Positions 17,499 through 27,131 of a stretch of DNA of 64,000 nt are shown here, piece by piece. A program made the position numbers and the translations under genes. Origin of the DNA: Microbacterium aoyamense (GTDB taxonomy: Bacteria > Actinomycetota > Actinomycetes > Actinomycetales > Microbacteriaceae). The stretch covers positions 310,001-374,000 of the forward strand of contig NZ_JAKNUT010000002.1 in NCBI RefSeq assembly GCF_023155855.1. Reading direction: 5' to 3'. The notes beneath the pieces are model-generated. The model worked only from the letters and a program-made list of their open reading frames with translations, made no database searches and had not been told where the DNA came from. Each line of letters starts with the position of its first letter. The stretch's first letter is position 1.

Positions 17499-20400
17499 GT
17501 GGCATCCGACTCCTTCGTTCATCTGCACGTGCACAGCGAATACTCGATGCTCGACGGGGCCGCGCGCATCAAACCCATGGTCGAAGAGGCCGTACGGCAG
17601 CAGATGCCCGCGATCGCCGTGACCGACCACGGCAACACCTTCGCGGCGTTCGAGTTCTACAGGACCGCGAAGGACGCCGGCATCAAGCCGATCATCGGCA
17701 TCGAGGCGTACGTCACACCGGGCACCCACCGATCCGACAAGGCGCGCGTGCGCTGGGGAACGCCCGAGCAGAACGACGACGACGTCTCGGGCTCCGGCGC
17801 GTACACCCACATGACGCTGCTCAGCGAGACGACGGCGGGCATGCACAACCTGTTCCGCCTCTCGTCGAAGGCGAGCATGGAGGGCTACTACTTCAAGCCG
17901 CGCATGGACCGCGAGCTCTTGCAGACCTACAGCGGCGGTCTCATCGCGACCACGGGCTGCCCCGGTGGCGAAGTCCAGACGCGACTTCGGCTCGGGCAGT
18001 ACGACGCCGCCCGCGCGGCGGCCGCCGAGTTCCAGGACATCTTCGGAAAAGACAACTACTTCGCCGAGATCATGGACCACGGTCTGTCGATCGAGCGGCG
18101 CGTGCAGGCCGATCTGCTCAAGATCGCGAAGGACCTCGACATTCCGCTCGTCGCGACCAACGACCTGCACTACACGCACCAGCACGACGCGGGCAGCCAC
18201 GCGGCGCTGCTGTGCGTGCAGTCGGGCTCGACGCTCGACGACCCGAAGCGGTTCAAGTTCGACGGTGACGGCTACTACGTCAAGACGCCCGCCGAGATGC
18301 GCCAGATCTTCCGCGACCACCCCGAGGCGTGCGACAACACCCTGCTCATCGCCGAGCGGTGCGAGGTCGAGTTCAACACGAGCGCGAACTACATGCCGCG
18401 ATTCCCGGTGCCGCAGGGCGAGACCGAGGACTCCTGGTTCGTCAAAGAGGTCGAGATCGGTCTCGAGAAGCGCTATCCCGGTGGCATCCCCGACCACGTC
18501 CGCAAGCAGGCCGAGTACGAGACCGGCGTCATCCTGCAGATGGGGTTCCCCGGCTACTTCCTCGTCGTGGCCGACTTCATCAACTGGGCCAAGCGCAACG
18601 GCATCCGCGTCGGCCCCGGCCGCGGGTCGGGTGCCGGTTCCATGGCGGCGTACGCGATGGGGATCACCGACCTCGATCCGCTGCAGCACGGCCTCATCTT
18701 CGAGCGATTCCTCAACCCCGACCGCGTCTCGATGCCCGACTTCGACGTCGACTTCGACGACCGTCGCCGTGGCGAGGTCATCACGTACGTCACCGAGAAG
18801 TACGGCGACGAGCGCGTCGCCCAGATCGTCACGTACGGCACGATCAAGGCGAAGCAGGCTCTGAAGGATGCCGGGCGCGTGCTCGGGTTCCCCTTCAGCA
18901 TGGGCGAGAAGCTGACGAAGGCCATGCCGCCCGCCGTCATGGGCAAGGACATGCCGCTCGAGGGCATGTTCGACAAGGAGCACCCGCGCTTCAAAGAAGC
19001 GAGCGAGTTCCGCGCGCTCATCGATACCGACCCCGAGGCCAAGACGGTCTTCGACACGGCCCTGGGCCTCGAGAACCTCAAGCGCCAGTGGGGCGTCCAC
19101 GCCGCCGGCGTCATCATGTCGTCCGAGCCGCTGATCGACATCATCCCGATCATGAAGCGGGAGCAGGACGGCCAGATCGTCACGCAGTTCGACTATCCGT
19201 CGTGCGAGGCGCTCGGCCTCATCAAGATGGACTTCCTGGGGCTGCGCAACCTCACGATCATCAACGATGCTCTCGACAACATCGAGGCGAACCGCGGCAC
19301 CAAGCTCGTGCTCGAGGATCTCGGACTCGATGACGCGGCGGCGTACGAGCTGCTGACCCGCGGCGACTCGCTCGGAGTCTTCCAGCTCGACTCCGGCCCG
19401 CTGCGCAGCCTCATGCGGCTCATGCGGCCCGACAACTTCGAAGACATCTCGGCGCTCATCGCGCTCTACCGCCCGGGCCCCATGGGGGCGAACTCGCACA
19501 TCAACTACGCGCTGCGCAAGACGGGGCAGCAGCCGATCACGCCGATCCACCCCGAGTTCGCCGAGAGTCTCTCCGACATCCTCGACACGTCCTACGGTCT
19601 GATCATCTATCAGGAGCAGGTCATGGCGATCGCCCAGCGGGTGGCCGGATTCTCGCTCGGTCAGGCCGACATCATGCGGCGCGCGATGGGCAAGAAGAAG
19701 AAGTCCGAGCTCGACAAGCAGTTCGAGGGCTTCGAGGCCGGCATGAAGGCGAACGGGTACTCCGAAGAGGCCATCACGACACTGTGGGAGATTCTGCTCC
19801 CCTTCTCTGACTACGCCTTCAACAAGGCCCACTCGGCCGCCTACGGTCTCGTGTCGTACTGGACGGCGTATCTCAAGGCGCACTATCCCGCCGAGTACAT
19901 GGCCGCCCTGCTGACGAGCGTCGGCGACTCGAAGGACAAGATGGCGGTCTACCTCAACGAGTGCCGCCGCATGGGCATCAAGGTTCTGCCGCCCGACGTC
20001 GGCCAGTCGATCCGCTACTTCGCCGCCGTGGGGGAGGACATCCGCTTCGGGCTCGGCGCCGTCCGCAACGTCGGCGCGAACGTTGTCGACGGCATCGTCG
20101 CCGCGCGCGCCGACGACAGCTTCGTCAGCTTCCACGACTTCCTCACCAAGGTGCCCATGCACGTGGCCAACAAGCGGACGGTCGAGTCGCTCATCAAGGC
20201 CGGCGCGTTCGACTCGCTGGGCTCGACCCGGCGGGCGCTGATGGAGATCCACGAGGACGCCACCGAGGCCGCCGTCGAGACCAAGCGCAAGGCGGCGACC
20301 GGGGCCATCGGGTTCGACTTCGACTCCCTCTACGACGAGGCCGAGGAGATCCAGCCCGCCAAGGTGCCCGAACGCCCCGAATGGACCAAGAAGGACAAGC

Positions 20401-21017
20401 TCGCGTTCGAGCGCGAGATGCTGGGGCTGTACGTGTCGGACCATCCGCTCGCGGGCCTCGAGATCCCGCTCGCGAAGCACGCATCCCTCACCATCCACGA
20501 CCTGCTCTCCTCCGAGACGATCGACGACGGAGACCAGGTCACGGTGGCGGGGCTCGTCACGAGCGTGCAGCACCGCGTCGCGAAGCAGAGCGGCAATCCC
20601 TACGGCATGATCACCGTCGAGGACTTCAACGGCGAGGTGACGGTCATGTTCATGGGCAAGACCTACACCGAGTTCCAGTCCATGCTGCAGGCGGACTCGA
20701 TCCTCGTCGTGCGCGGGCGCGTGTCCCGACGAGACGACGGGTTGAACCTGCACGCGCAGGCGGCGTTCTCTCCGGATCTGGGGACGATGGATGCCGCGGG
20801 CCCGCTCATGCTCGTCATGCCCGAGCATCGTGCGAGCGAGGCCGTCGTGAACGACCTCGCCGAGGTTCTGCGGCGTCATCAGGGCGATACCGAGGTCACA
20901 CTGCGCCTCTACAAGGGCTCGGCGGCGAAGGTGTTCGAGGTGCCGATGCCCGTCTCGGTGAGCGCCGACCTGTTCGGCGAGCTCAAGGGTCTGCTCGGCC
21001 CCCAGTGCTTGGGCTGA
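17499..21017 (+). CDS. dnaE: DNA polymerase III alpha subunit DnaE
   Basis: This is the replicative polymerase catalytic subunit (1172 residues, usual for DnaE1). It has an N-terminal PHP domain starting FVHLHVHSEYSMLDGAARIK, which retains the His motifs linked to proofreading in actinobacterial DnaE1. The palm contains PDFDVDFDDRRRGEV at about residue 413 with two catalytic aspartates, and a further Asp in SCEALGLIKMDFLGL. Fingers motifs include QEQVMAIAQRVAGFSLGQAD and FNKAHSAAYGLVSYWTAYLK. A C-terminal OB fold (VTVAGLVTSVQHRVAKQSG) follows at about residue 1010. The GTG start is supported by alignment to the PHP beginning and by the -10 box. Confidence 0.98.
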   Translation: MASDSFVHLHVHSEYSMLDGAARIKPMVEEAVRQQMPAIAVTDHGNTFAAFEFYRTAKDAGIKPIIGIEAYVTPGTHRSDKARVRWGTPEQNDDDVSGSGAYTHMTLLSETTAGMHNLFRLSSKASMEGYYFKPRMDRELLQTYSGGLIATTGCPGGEVQTRLRLGQYDAARAAAAEFQDIFGKDNYFAEIMDHGLSIERRVQADLLKIAKDLDIPLVATNDLHYTHQHDAGSHAALLCVQSGSTLDDPKRFKFDGDGYYVKTPAEMRQIFRDHPEACDNTLLIAERCEVEFNTSANYMPRFPVPQGETEDSWFVKEVEIGLEKRYPGGIPDHVRKQAEYETGVILQMGFPGYFLVVADFINWAKRNGIRVGPGRGSGAGSMAAYAMGITDLDPLQHGLIFERFLNPDRVSMPDFDVDFDDRRRGEVITYVTEKYGDERVAQIVTYGTIKAKQALKDAGRVLGFPFSMGEKLTKAMPPAVMGKDMPLEGMFDKEHPRFKEASEFRALIDTDPEAKTVFDTALGLENLKRQWGVHAAGVIMSSEPLIDIIPIMKREQDGQIVTQFDYPSCEALGLIKMDFLGLRNLTIINDALDNIEANRGTKLVLEDLGLDDAAAYELLTRGDSLGVFQLDSGPLRSLMRLMRPDNFEDISALIALYRPGPMGANSHINYALRKTGQQPITPIHPEFAESLSDILDTSYGLIIYQEQVMAIAQRVAGFSLGQADIMRRAMGKKKKSELDKQFEGFEAGMKANGYSEEAITTLWEILLPFSDYAFNKAHSAAYGLVSYWTAYLKAHYPAEYMAALLTSVGDSKDKMAVYLNECRRMGIKVLPPDVGQSIRYFAAVGEDIRFGLGAVRNVGANVVDGIVAARADDSFVSFHDFLTKVPMHVANKRTVESLIKAGAFDSLGSTRRALMEIHEDATEAAVETKRKAATGAIGFDFDSLYDEAEEIQPAKVPERPEWTKKDKLAFEREMLGLYVSDHPLAGLEIPLAKHASLTIHDLLSSETIDDGDQVTVAGLVTSVQHRVAKQSGNPYGMITVEDFNGEVTVMFMGKTYTEFQSMLQADSILVVRGRVSRRDDGLNLHAQAAFSPDLGTMDAAGPLMLVMPEHRASEAVVNDLAEVLRRHQGDTEVTLRLYKGSAAKVFEVPMPVSVSADLFGELKGLLGPQCLG

Positions 21018-21095
21018 CGCTGTTCTCGCGCTGCCGTACCCGAAACCCCTCTGACACACCGCGACCCGCGACCTGGCGCGCATAGGCCCTCCGAG

Positions 21096-21101
21096 TAGGA
21101 T
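21096..21101 (+). promoter_or_regulatory. Candidate -10 box for the membrane protein at 21137
   Basis: TAGGAT is followed by a leader of about 30 bases containing GAAAGGA nine bases before the GTG. Confidence 0.4.
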
Positions 21102-21136
21102 CGGCTCCACGCGCCCGAGCCGAAAGGACCCCCATC

Positions 21137-22174
21137 GTGAGCGACCAGCTGGACGAGACCCCCGCACTCACCGAATTCGACGGCGAGACGTTCGAGACCG
21201 TCGAAGAGCCCCCGCAGTACGGTGTCGGGCCCTTCTCGATCCGCGAGGTCGCCCTCGCCGGCGTCTGGGTCGCAGCGTTCGTCGTGTCGTTCTTCCAGGT
21301 CGCCGCGTTCATCAGCGGCCCAGGGCAGACTCTCCTGTTCGGCTTCGGATCCGTCTGGACGTCCGGACTCGGCTGGATCCTGACGATCGGTCTGCCGACC
21401 GCCGCCGTGTTCCTCCTGGCTCTGCGCCGGCTCTCACCCGATGGCATCCGCCGAGTCGGCTCGCTCGGCATCGACCAGTTCGCGTCAGTCGCCTTCTCGG
21501 TGTCCGCCGTCATCTGGCTCCAGCTCGCCTGGGAGACCGTCGCGTTCTCGATCGCGGGCGGTGGCTGGCTCCGGTCGTGGGTCGTCTGGGTCGAGCTCGT
21601 CCTCATGCTCATCGGCGTCGTGCTGACGGTGTTCGCTCCGTTCATCCCGCCGTTCGACGAGGACTTCCGTGGTCGTGCCGAGGTTCCCGCACACCGCAAC
21701 GCGCGCCCGATCCGCGCCGTCTCGCCGCGTCCGGCCCGCGAGCCGCGGCCGGCGCCCGCTCCCGCCGAGGAGTTCGCCCCTCCGGCGGAGTACACCGCGG
21801 GCGACGACGCGCAGACCGGCGAGTACGCCCCGTATGCCCCTGTGCAGGAGCAGGCGGCCTATGACGCGAGCACGCAGGGCGAACCCGTCTACACGGCCGA
21901 GCCGGTCGACGAGTCGGGCGAGGCGTGGACGCCGCCGCAGACGCGTGGCACCTACGAAGCACCCGTCGAGCAGGCACCCGTGCGGCACCAGGCTTTCTGG
22001 GCGCTCGCGCCCGTCGAGCGTGACGTCGTCGACGAGAACGGCGTCCCGCTGTTCCGCATCGGTCCGACCGCGTGGGCGCTCGTCATCGAAGACCACGGCA
22101 GCCGCTTCGTCGTGCGCCACGAGGACGGCCGCGTCGGCTACCTGCTCGATGTGACCGACGTCACGCGGGGGTAG
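21137..22174 (+). CDS. Four-helix membrane protein with a long Pro/Glu-rich cytoplasmic tail
   Basis: Not assigned to a family. The 345-residue protein has hydrophobic segments at about residues 37-62, 70-95, 115-140 and 148-172. The tail from about residue 180 to 285 is low-complexity and rich in Pro, Ala, Glu and Tyr. A short ordered C-terminal segment, FRIGPTAWALVIEDHGSRFVVRHEDGRVGYLLDV, looks like a small beta domain. GAAAGGA precedes the GTG. It ends three bases before hisD, but a functional link to histidine synthesis is not evident. Confidence 0.75.
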   Translation: MSDQLDETPALTEFDGETFETVEEPPQYGVGPFSIREVALAGVWVAAFVVSFFQVAAFISGPGQTLLFGFGSVWTSGLGWILTIGLPTAAVFLLALRRLSPDGIRRVGSLGIDQFASVAFSVSAVIWLQLAWETVAFSIAGGGWLRSWVVWVELVLMLIGVVLTVFAPFIPPFDEDFRGRAEVPAHRNARPIRAVSPRPAREPRPAPAPAEEFAPPAEYTAGDDAQTGEYAPYAPVQEQAAYDASTQGEPVYTAEPVDESGEAWTPPQTRGTYEAPVEQAPVRHQAFWALAPVERDVVDENGVPLFRIGPTAWALVIEDHGSRFVVRHEDGRVGYLLDVTDVTRG

Positions 22175-22177
22175 CTC

Positions 22178-23488
22178 TTGCTCCGCACGATCGACCTCCG
22201 CGGGCGCGACCTTTCGCCCGCAGAGCTTCTCGCAGCTGTCCCGCGGGCGACCGCCGCGCGCGATGAAGCGCTCGCTTCGGCGGCGCGGCTCGTCGCCGAT
22301 GTCGCGGCCGATGGCGAGCGCGCGCTGCGCGCGCAGGCCGAGCGCTTCGACGGCGTGACCGATCACGAGATCCGTGTGCCGTCCGAGCACCTCGACGAGG
22401 CGCTCGCGCAGCTCGATCCGTCGGTGCGCGCGGCGCTCGACGAGGCGATCTCGCGCGTGCGCGCCGCATCCCGCGCCCAGGTGCCCGCGCCCGTCGTCAC
22501 CGAGCTCGGGCCCGGTGCCCGCGTCTCGCAGCGCTGGCAGCCCGTGCGCCGCGTGGGGTTGTACGTGCCGGGCGGCAAGGCGGTGTACCCGTCGAGCGTC
22601 GTCATGAACGTCGTGCCCGCGCAGGTCGCCGGTGTCGAGCGCATCGCCCTCGCCTCGCCGCCGCAGCGTTCGCACGGCGGACGCGTGCACCCCGTCATCC
22701 TCGCCGCCGCACGTCTGCTCGATATCGACGAGGTCTACGCGATGGGCGGCGCGGGCGCGATCGGCGCCTTCGCCGAGGGCGTCGCGTCGCTCGGGCTCGA
22801 TCCCGTCGACGTCGTGACGGGCCCGGGCAACAACTACGTCGCGGCGGCCAAGCGCGCCGTCGCCGGGCGGGTGGGGACGGATGCCGAGGCCGGCGCGACC
22901 GAGATCCTCGTCGTGGCGGATGCCGCGGCCGACGCGCGGCTCATCGCGTTCGACCTCGTGAGCCAGGCCGAGCACGACGAACAGGCCGCGGCCGTGCTCG
23001 TGACGGACTCGCCCGAGCTCGCCGGCGCTGTCGACGCCGAGACGCGCCTTGCGGCGACGGCGACGCACCACGCGGCGCGAGTCGCGGTGGCGCTCGCGGG
23101 CCCGCAGTCCGCGATCGTCCTCGTCGACGACCTCGCAGCGGCGACGGCGTTCAGCAACGCGTACGCGCCCGAGCACCTCGAGCTGCACCTCGTCGACCCC
23201 CGCCCCCAGGACTTCGTGCACGCGGGGGCCGTCTTCGTGGGTCCCGACTCGCCCGTGAGCCTCGGCGACTATCTCGCGGGCTCCAACCACGTGCTCCCGA
23301 CCGGCGGTCAGTCGCGCTACGCGTCCGGGCTCTCGGCGGCGACCTTCCTGCGGCCCCAGCAGGTGATCGAGTACGACCGCGCGGCCCTCGCCGACGTCCG
23401 CGACGCGATCGTGACCCTCGCGGAAGCCGAACAGCTCCCGGCGCACGGTGAAGCGATCACGGCCCGCTTCACCGGCGCGCAGGCGTAG
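22178..23488 (+). CDS. hisD: Histidinol dehydrogenase HisD
   Basis: HisD (436 residues) is the zinc enzyme oxidising L-histidinol to histidine in two NAD-dependent steps. Motifs visible are RVGLYVPGGKAVYPSSVVMN, YAMGGAGAIGAFAEG, VDVVTGPGNNYVAAAKRAV, LVSQAEHDEQAAAVLV with the Gln/His metal ligands, and NAYAPEHLELHL with the catalytic Glu-His. The likely TTG start lies three bases after the preceding stop, where GGGGG precedes it. The stop codon TAG overlaps the -10 box of nrdR. Confidence 0.96.
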   Translation: MLRTIDLRGRDLSPAELLAAVPRATAARDEALASAARLVADVAADGERALRAQAERFDGVTDHEIRVPSEHLDEALAQLDPSVRAALDEAISRVRAASRAQVPAPVVTELGPGARVSQRWQPVRRVGLYVPGGKAVYPSSVVMNVVPAQVAGVERIALASPPQRSHGGRVHPVILAAARLLDIDEVYAMGGAGAIGAFAEGVASLGLDPVDVVTGPGNNYVAAAKRAVAGRVGTDAEAGATEILVVADAAADARLIAFDLVSQAEHDEQAAAVLVTDSPELAGAVDAETRLAATATHHAARVAVALAGPQSAIVLVDDLAAATAFSNAYAPEHLELHLVDPRPQDFVHAGAVFVGPDSPVSLGDYLAGSNHVLPTGGQSRYASGLSAATFLRPQQVIEYDRAALADVRDAIVTLAEAEQLPAHGEAITARFTGAQA

Positions 23489-23491
23489 TCT
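23486..23491 (+). promoter_or_regulatory. Predicted -10 box of nrdR overlapping the hisD stop codon
   Basis: TAGTCT begins with the hisD TAG and lies nine bases before the nrdR ATG. A leaderless or nearly leaderless mRNA would result. Confidence 0.45.
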
Positions 23492-23500
23492 CTTCCTGCC

Positions 23501-23977
23501 ATGCATTGCCCGTTCTGCCGTCATTCCGACTCGCGCGTCATCGATTCGCGCACCAGTGACGACGGCCTCAGCATCCGTCGCCGTCGTCAGTGCCCCGAGT
23601 GCGGCGGACGCTTCACGACCGTCGAGACGGCGAGCCTCAACGTCGTCAAGCGGTCCGGTGTCATGGAGCCGTTCAGTCGCGAGAAGGTCATCTCGGGCGT
23701 GCGCAAGGCGTGCCAGGGGCGTCCCGTGACAGACAGCGACCTCGCCGTGCTCGCCCAGACGGTGGAGGAGACGCTCCGACAGACCGGCGCCTCGCAGCTC
23801 GACGCGAACGAGATCGGTCTCGCGATCCTCGGCCCCCTGCGCGAGCTCGACGAGGTGGCCTATCTGCGGTTCGCGAGCGTCTACCAGGCGTTCGACTCGC
23901 TCGAGGACTTCGAGTCCGCGATCGAGGCGCTGCGCGCCGACCACCCGCGTCGCGTCGTGAGCGATCTCGACCGATAA
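23501..23977 (+). CDS. nrdR: Ribonucleotide reductase transcriptional repressor NrdR
   Basis: NrdR represses ribonucleotide reductase operons when (d)ATP is bound. The 158-residue protein has the N-terminal zinc ribbon with Cys3, Cys6, Cys31 and Cys34 ([16 protein letters not shown]), then an ATP-cone at about residues 46-136 ([39 protein letters not shown]). Length is typical. It lies between hisD and pyrD with its own promoter signal. No NrdR box is visible nearby, so its targets lie outside the window. Confidence 0.96.
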   Translation: MHCPFCRHSDSRVIDSRTSDDGLSIRRRRQCPECGGRFTTVETASLNVVKRSGVMEPFSREKVISGVRKACQGRPVTDSDLAVLAQTVEETLRQTGASQLDANEIGLAILGPLRELDEVAYLRFASVYQAFDSLEDFESAIEALRADHPRRVVSDLDR

Positions 23978-23980
23978 TCT
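23975..23980 (+). promoter_or_regulatory. Predicted -10 box of pyrD overlapping the nrdR stop codon
   Basis: TAATCT begins with the nrdR TAA and lies seven bases before the pyrD ATG. Confidence 0.5.
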
Positions 23981-23987
23981 GGACGGG

Positions 23988-25013
23988 ATGTATCCCCTCC
24001 TCTTCCGCGTCGTGCTCTCGCGCATGGATCCCGAATCCGCGCACCATGCCGCGATGACCGTCATCCGCATCCTCGGCCTTCCCGCGTTCGCGTGGGCCGC
24101 TCGAGCGATCGCCAAGCCCGATCGCTCGCTCGAGACGACGGCCCTCGGTCTGACCTTCCCGTCGCCGTTCGGCGTCGCGGCGGGCTTCGATAAGGACGTC
24201 AAGGGCGCGCAAGGCCTGTGGGCTCTCGGCTTCGGCCATGTCGAGGTCGGCACACTCACGGCCATCCCGCAGGACGGCAATCCGCGCCCGCGCCTCTTCC
24301 GGCTCATCCCTGATCGCGCGGTCGTCAACCGCATGGGATTCAACAACCGGGGAGCGGATGCCGCGGCCGCCCGCCTGCGGCCCCTCCGTGCCCGCGACAA
24401 CAGGGCCGTGATCGGCGTCAACATCGGCAAGAGCCGGGTCGTCGACGTGGCCGACGCGACGGCCGACTACGTGCGCAGCGCATCGCTGCTCGCGCCCCTC
24501 GCGGACTATCTCGTCGTCAACGTCTCCTCGCCCAACACCCCGGGCCTGCGCGGTCTGCAGGCCGTCGAGACGCTCCGCCCGCTGCTGGATGCCGTGCGCG
24601 CCGCCGCCGGTGCGACGCCGCTCCTCGTGAAGATCGCGCCCGACCTCGCGGACGACGAGGTCCAGGGCATCGCGCGTCTCGCGGTCGATGCCGGACTCGC
24701 GGGCATCATCGCGACCAACACGACGATCTCGCGCGCAGGGCTGCGCACCGACCCGGCAGTGATCGACGCGGCGGGGGAGGGCGGCCTCTCAGGCGCTCCG
24801 CTCAAGGCACGCGCTCTCGAAGTGCTCGCGCTCGTTCGTGCCGTCGTCCCACCCGAGTTCTGCGTCATCTCCGCCGGTGGCGTCGAGACCGCCGCAGACG
24901 TTCAGGAGCGGATGGATGCCGGAGCCACCCTCGTGCAGGGCTACACCGCATTCCTCTACCGCGGGCCGCTGTGGGCCCGGCAGATCAACCGGGGGCTGAA
25001 GCGCTCCCGTTGA
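23988..25013 (+). CDS. pyrD: Dihydroorotate dehydrogenase (quinone), class 2
   Basis: PyrD (341 residues) oxidises dihydroorotate to orotate with electrons passing to membrane quinone. The N-terminal helical region (YPLLFRVVLSRMDPESAHHAAM) is the class-2 membrane-contact domain. Motifs are AAGFDKDVKG, LFRLIPDRAVVNRMGFNNRGAD, VVNVSSPNTPGLRGLQ with the catalytic serine, IIATNTTISR, and ISAGGVETAADVQERMDAGATLVQGYTAF for FMN phosphate binding. Full length. Confidence 0.97.
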   Translation: MYPLLFRVVLSRMDPESAHHAAMTVIRILGLPAFAWAARAIAKPDRSLETTALGLTFPSPFGVAAGFDKDVKGAQGLWALGFGHVEVGTLTAIPQDGNPRPRLFRLIPDRAVVNRMGFNNRGADAAAARLRPLRARDNRAVIGVNIGKSRVVDVADATADYVRSASLLAPLADYLVVNVSSPNTPGLRGLQAVETLRPLLDAVRAAAGATPLLVKIAPDLADDEVQGIARLAVDAGLAGIIATNTTISRAGLRTDPAVIDAAGEGGLSGAPLKARALEVLALVRAVVPPEFCVISAGGVETAADVQERMDAGATLVQGYTAFLYRGPLWARQINRGLKRSR

Positions 25014-25031
25014 CCGGGATCGCGATACGGC

Positions 25032-25622
25032 CTACGCCGGGCGCTGGCCGCGCTTGACCTGAGGCTTCGGCAGGCGCAGGAACCGCATCTGGATCGACCG
25101 CATCGCGGCGTACCAGCCGAGGCCCTTCTCGACCTTGTCGCCCCACTTCGCCTTCGTGGCGCGCTTGACGCGGATCGACGTGATGATCATGTCGCCGATC
25201 ACGAAGAAGATGAAGATCCAGAGGGCGACGAACGACCAGTACTGGATCCCGAGCACGGGGATGAAGGTCGCGACGATGACGACGACCATCGCGGGCATGA
25301 CGGCCTCGCCGAGGTGCCAGCCCGAGTCGACGAAGTCGCGCACGAACTTGCGCTGCGGACCCTTGTCGCGGGCCGGGAGGTACTTGTCCTCGCCGGCGGC
25401 CATGCCGATGCGCGCCTTCTCGCGCTGCGCGTTGAGGTCGGCGCGGGCGCGGGCCTTCGCCTCCTTCGTGTCGGGCACGAGCGGGCGCTTGCGGGCGGCC
25501 TCCTGCTCGGCGCGCGAGGGCGTCGCGCGCCCCTTGCCGGACGCACCCACGGGCACGCCGTTCAGGGTCGTCCCCTCGGACGGCGCGTCATTGGGAGCCG
25601 GAGCGGCGGGAGTCTTGGCCAC
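25032..25622 (-). CDS. DUF3043-family membrane protein
   Basis: This 196-residue protein matches the actinobacterial DUF3043 pattern. It has a hydrophilic Ala/Lys/Arg-rich N-terminal half, the conserved segment ARDKGPQRKFVRDFVDSGWHLGEAVMPA, and two adjacent membrane helices (VVVIVATFIPVLGIQYWSFVALWIFIFFVIGDMI in two parts). A basic C-terminus follows (KGLGWYAAMRSIQMRFLRLPKPQVKRG). Its function is unknown. The GTG start follows GAGGA. It is divergent from the M20 peptidase gene with 47 bases between. Confidence 0.9.
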   Translation of the reverse strand: MAKTPAAPAPNDAPSEGTTLNGVPVGASGKGRATPSRAEQEAARKRPLVPDTKEAKARARADLNAQREKARIGMAAGEDKYLPARDKGPQRKFVRDFVDSGWHLGEAVMPAMVVVIVATFIPVLGIQYWSFVALWIFIFFVIGDMIITSIRVKRATKAKWGDKVEKGLGWYAAMRSIQMRFLRLPKPQVKRGQRPA

Positions 25623-25656
25623 GATGATCCTCGGGAGAGCGGGACGGGTTCGCCCT

Positions 25657-25662
25657 TAAGAT
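25657..25662 (+). promoter_or_regulatory. Predicted -10 box, leaderless start of the M20 peptidase
   Basis: TAAGAT lies seven bases before the ATG at 25670. Confidence 0.5.
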
Positions 25663-25669
25663 TACCCGC

Positions 25670-27064
25670 ATGACCACTGAGCTCTCTCGTCCCCAGGCAG
25701 TGCGGGATGCCGCGGCCGCCGCGGTCCCCGCCGCCCTCGCCGATCTCGGCACCCTCGTGCGCATCCCGTCCATCGCGTTCCCGGGCTTCGACCCGGCCGA
25801 CGTCCGCCGCAGCGCAGAGGCAGTGGCATCCCTCGCCGAAGGCCTCGGCATCTTCGACAGCGTCGAGATCCGCGACGCGGCGATCCCGGGCACGGACGAG
25901 CGCGGCATGCCCGCCGTCCTCGCGTCGCGCGCGGCGCGCAACGGTCGGCCGACGATCCTGCTCTACGCCCACCACGATGTCCAACCCACGGGCGACGACG
26001 CGCTGTGGGAGTCGCCGCCGTTCGAGCCCACGGTGCGCGACGGTCGCATCTTCGGGCGCGGCGCCGCCGATGACAAGGCCGGCGTCATGGCCCACATCGG
26101 CGCCCTGCGCGCCCTGAAGGAGGCGTTGGGGGAGGACTTCGACCTCGGCGTCGCGCTCTTCATCGAGGGCGAGGAGGAGGCGGGCTCGCGCTCGTTCGCA
26201 CAGTTCCTGTCGGACAACGCCGACGCGCTGCGCGCCGACGTCATCGTCGTGGCGGACTCCGGCAACTGGGACGACAAGACCCCGGGGCTCACGGTGTCGC
26301 TGCGCGGCAATGTGCGCTTCACCCTGCGTGTGCGCACGCTCGACCACGCCTCGCACTCCGGCATGTTCGGCGGCGCCGCGCCCGACGCCATGATGGCCAC
26401 GATCACGCTCCTGGCGACACTGTGGGCGCAGGACGGCTCGGTCGCGGTCGAGGGGATGACGTCGCGGGATGCCGCGACCCCCGAGTACTCCGAGGAGACC
26501 CTGCGCGACGAGGCGGGCCTGCCCGCCGGTGTCGAGCCGATCGGGCACGGCAGCATCCTGGACCGCATCTGGAATCAGCCCTCCATCACGGTCACGGGCA
26601 TCGATGCGCCGAGCGTCGTCAACGCCTCGAACACGCTGAGCCCCGAGATCTCGGTCGTGCTGAGCGCGCGGATCGCTCCCGGGCAGCCCGCGCGCGAGGC
26701 GTACGAGGCCCTCGAGCGGCACGTCCGCGCCCACGCGCCGTTCGGCGCCCAGGTCGAGATCATCGACCTCGACCTCGGCGACGGGTTCCTCGTCGACACG
26801 AGCGGCTGGGCCGTCGAGACGGCACGCGAAGCCCTCGCGGAGGGCTACGGCGCGGCATCCCTCGACCTCGGCGTCGGCGGGTCGATCCCGTTCATCTCCG
26901 ACCTCGTGCGCGAGTTCCCCTCGGCGCAGATCCTCGTGACGGGGGTCGAGGACCCGCACGCCAAGGCGCACAGCCCGAACGAGTCCCTGCACGTCGAGAC
27001 GTTCCGTCACGCCCTGATCGCCGAGGCGCTCCTGCTCGAGAAACTCGACGCGAGGACTCTGTGA
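25670..27064 (+). CDS. M20-family metallopeptidase (dipeptidase-type)
   Basis: This 464-residue zinc peptidase carries M20 metal-site motifs: LLYAHHDVQPTGDD (His and the catalytic Asp), GRGAADDKAGVMAHIGA (bridging Asp), FIEGEEEAGSRSF (catalytic Glu pair) and TGVEDPHAKAHSPNESL (His ligand near the end). The lid domain contains HASHSGMFGGAAPDAM. It belongs to the dipeptidase/CNDP-like branch. The physiological peptide is not known. It stands alone, upstream of erpA. Confidence 0.93.
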   Translation: MTTELSRPQAVRDAAAAAVPAALADLGTLVRIPSIAFPGFDPADVRRSAEAVASLAEGLGIFDSVEIRDAAIPGTDERGMPAVLASRAARNGRPTILLYAHHDVQPTGDDALWESPPFEPTVRDGRIFGRGAADDKAGVMAHIGALRALKEALGEDFDLGVALFIEGEEEAGSRSFAQFLSDNADALRADVIVVADSGNWDDKTPGLTVSLRGNVRFTLRVRTLDHASHSGMFGGAAPDAMMATITLLATLWAQDGSVAVEGMTSRDAATPEYSEETLRDEAGLPAGVEPIGHGSILDRIWNQPSITVTGIDAPSVVNASNTLSPEISVVLSARIAPGQPAREAYEALERHVRAHAPFGAQVEIIDLDLGDGFLVDTSGWAVETAREALAEGYGAASLDLGVGGSIPFISDLVREFPSAQILVTGVEDPHAKAHSPNESLHVETFRHALIAEALLLEKLDARTL

Positions 27065-27089
27065 CCGGCCCTTTGCCAGGATCCCGGCG

Positions 27090-27095
27090 TAGAAT
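27090..27095 (+). promoter_or_regulatory. Candidate -10 box for erpA
   Basis: TAGAAT precedes a leader of about 30 bases that ends with GGAGG six bases before the ATG. Confidence 0.45.
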
Positions 27096-27131
27096 CGAGG
27101 CATCCCGTCGCTCTTCCACCGGAGGAACCAC

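Noticed and set aside
17112..21167. A 1351-residue minus-strand frame across dnaE
   Set aside because: It lies antisense to dnaE and is rich in Arg, Val, Asp and His in a pattern caused by high-GC third positions. No family motif is seen.
21485..24430. A 981-residue minus-strand frame across hisD, nrdR and pyrD
   Set aside because: It is a shadow of three well-supported genes.
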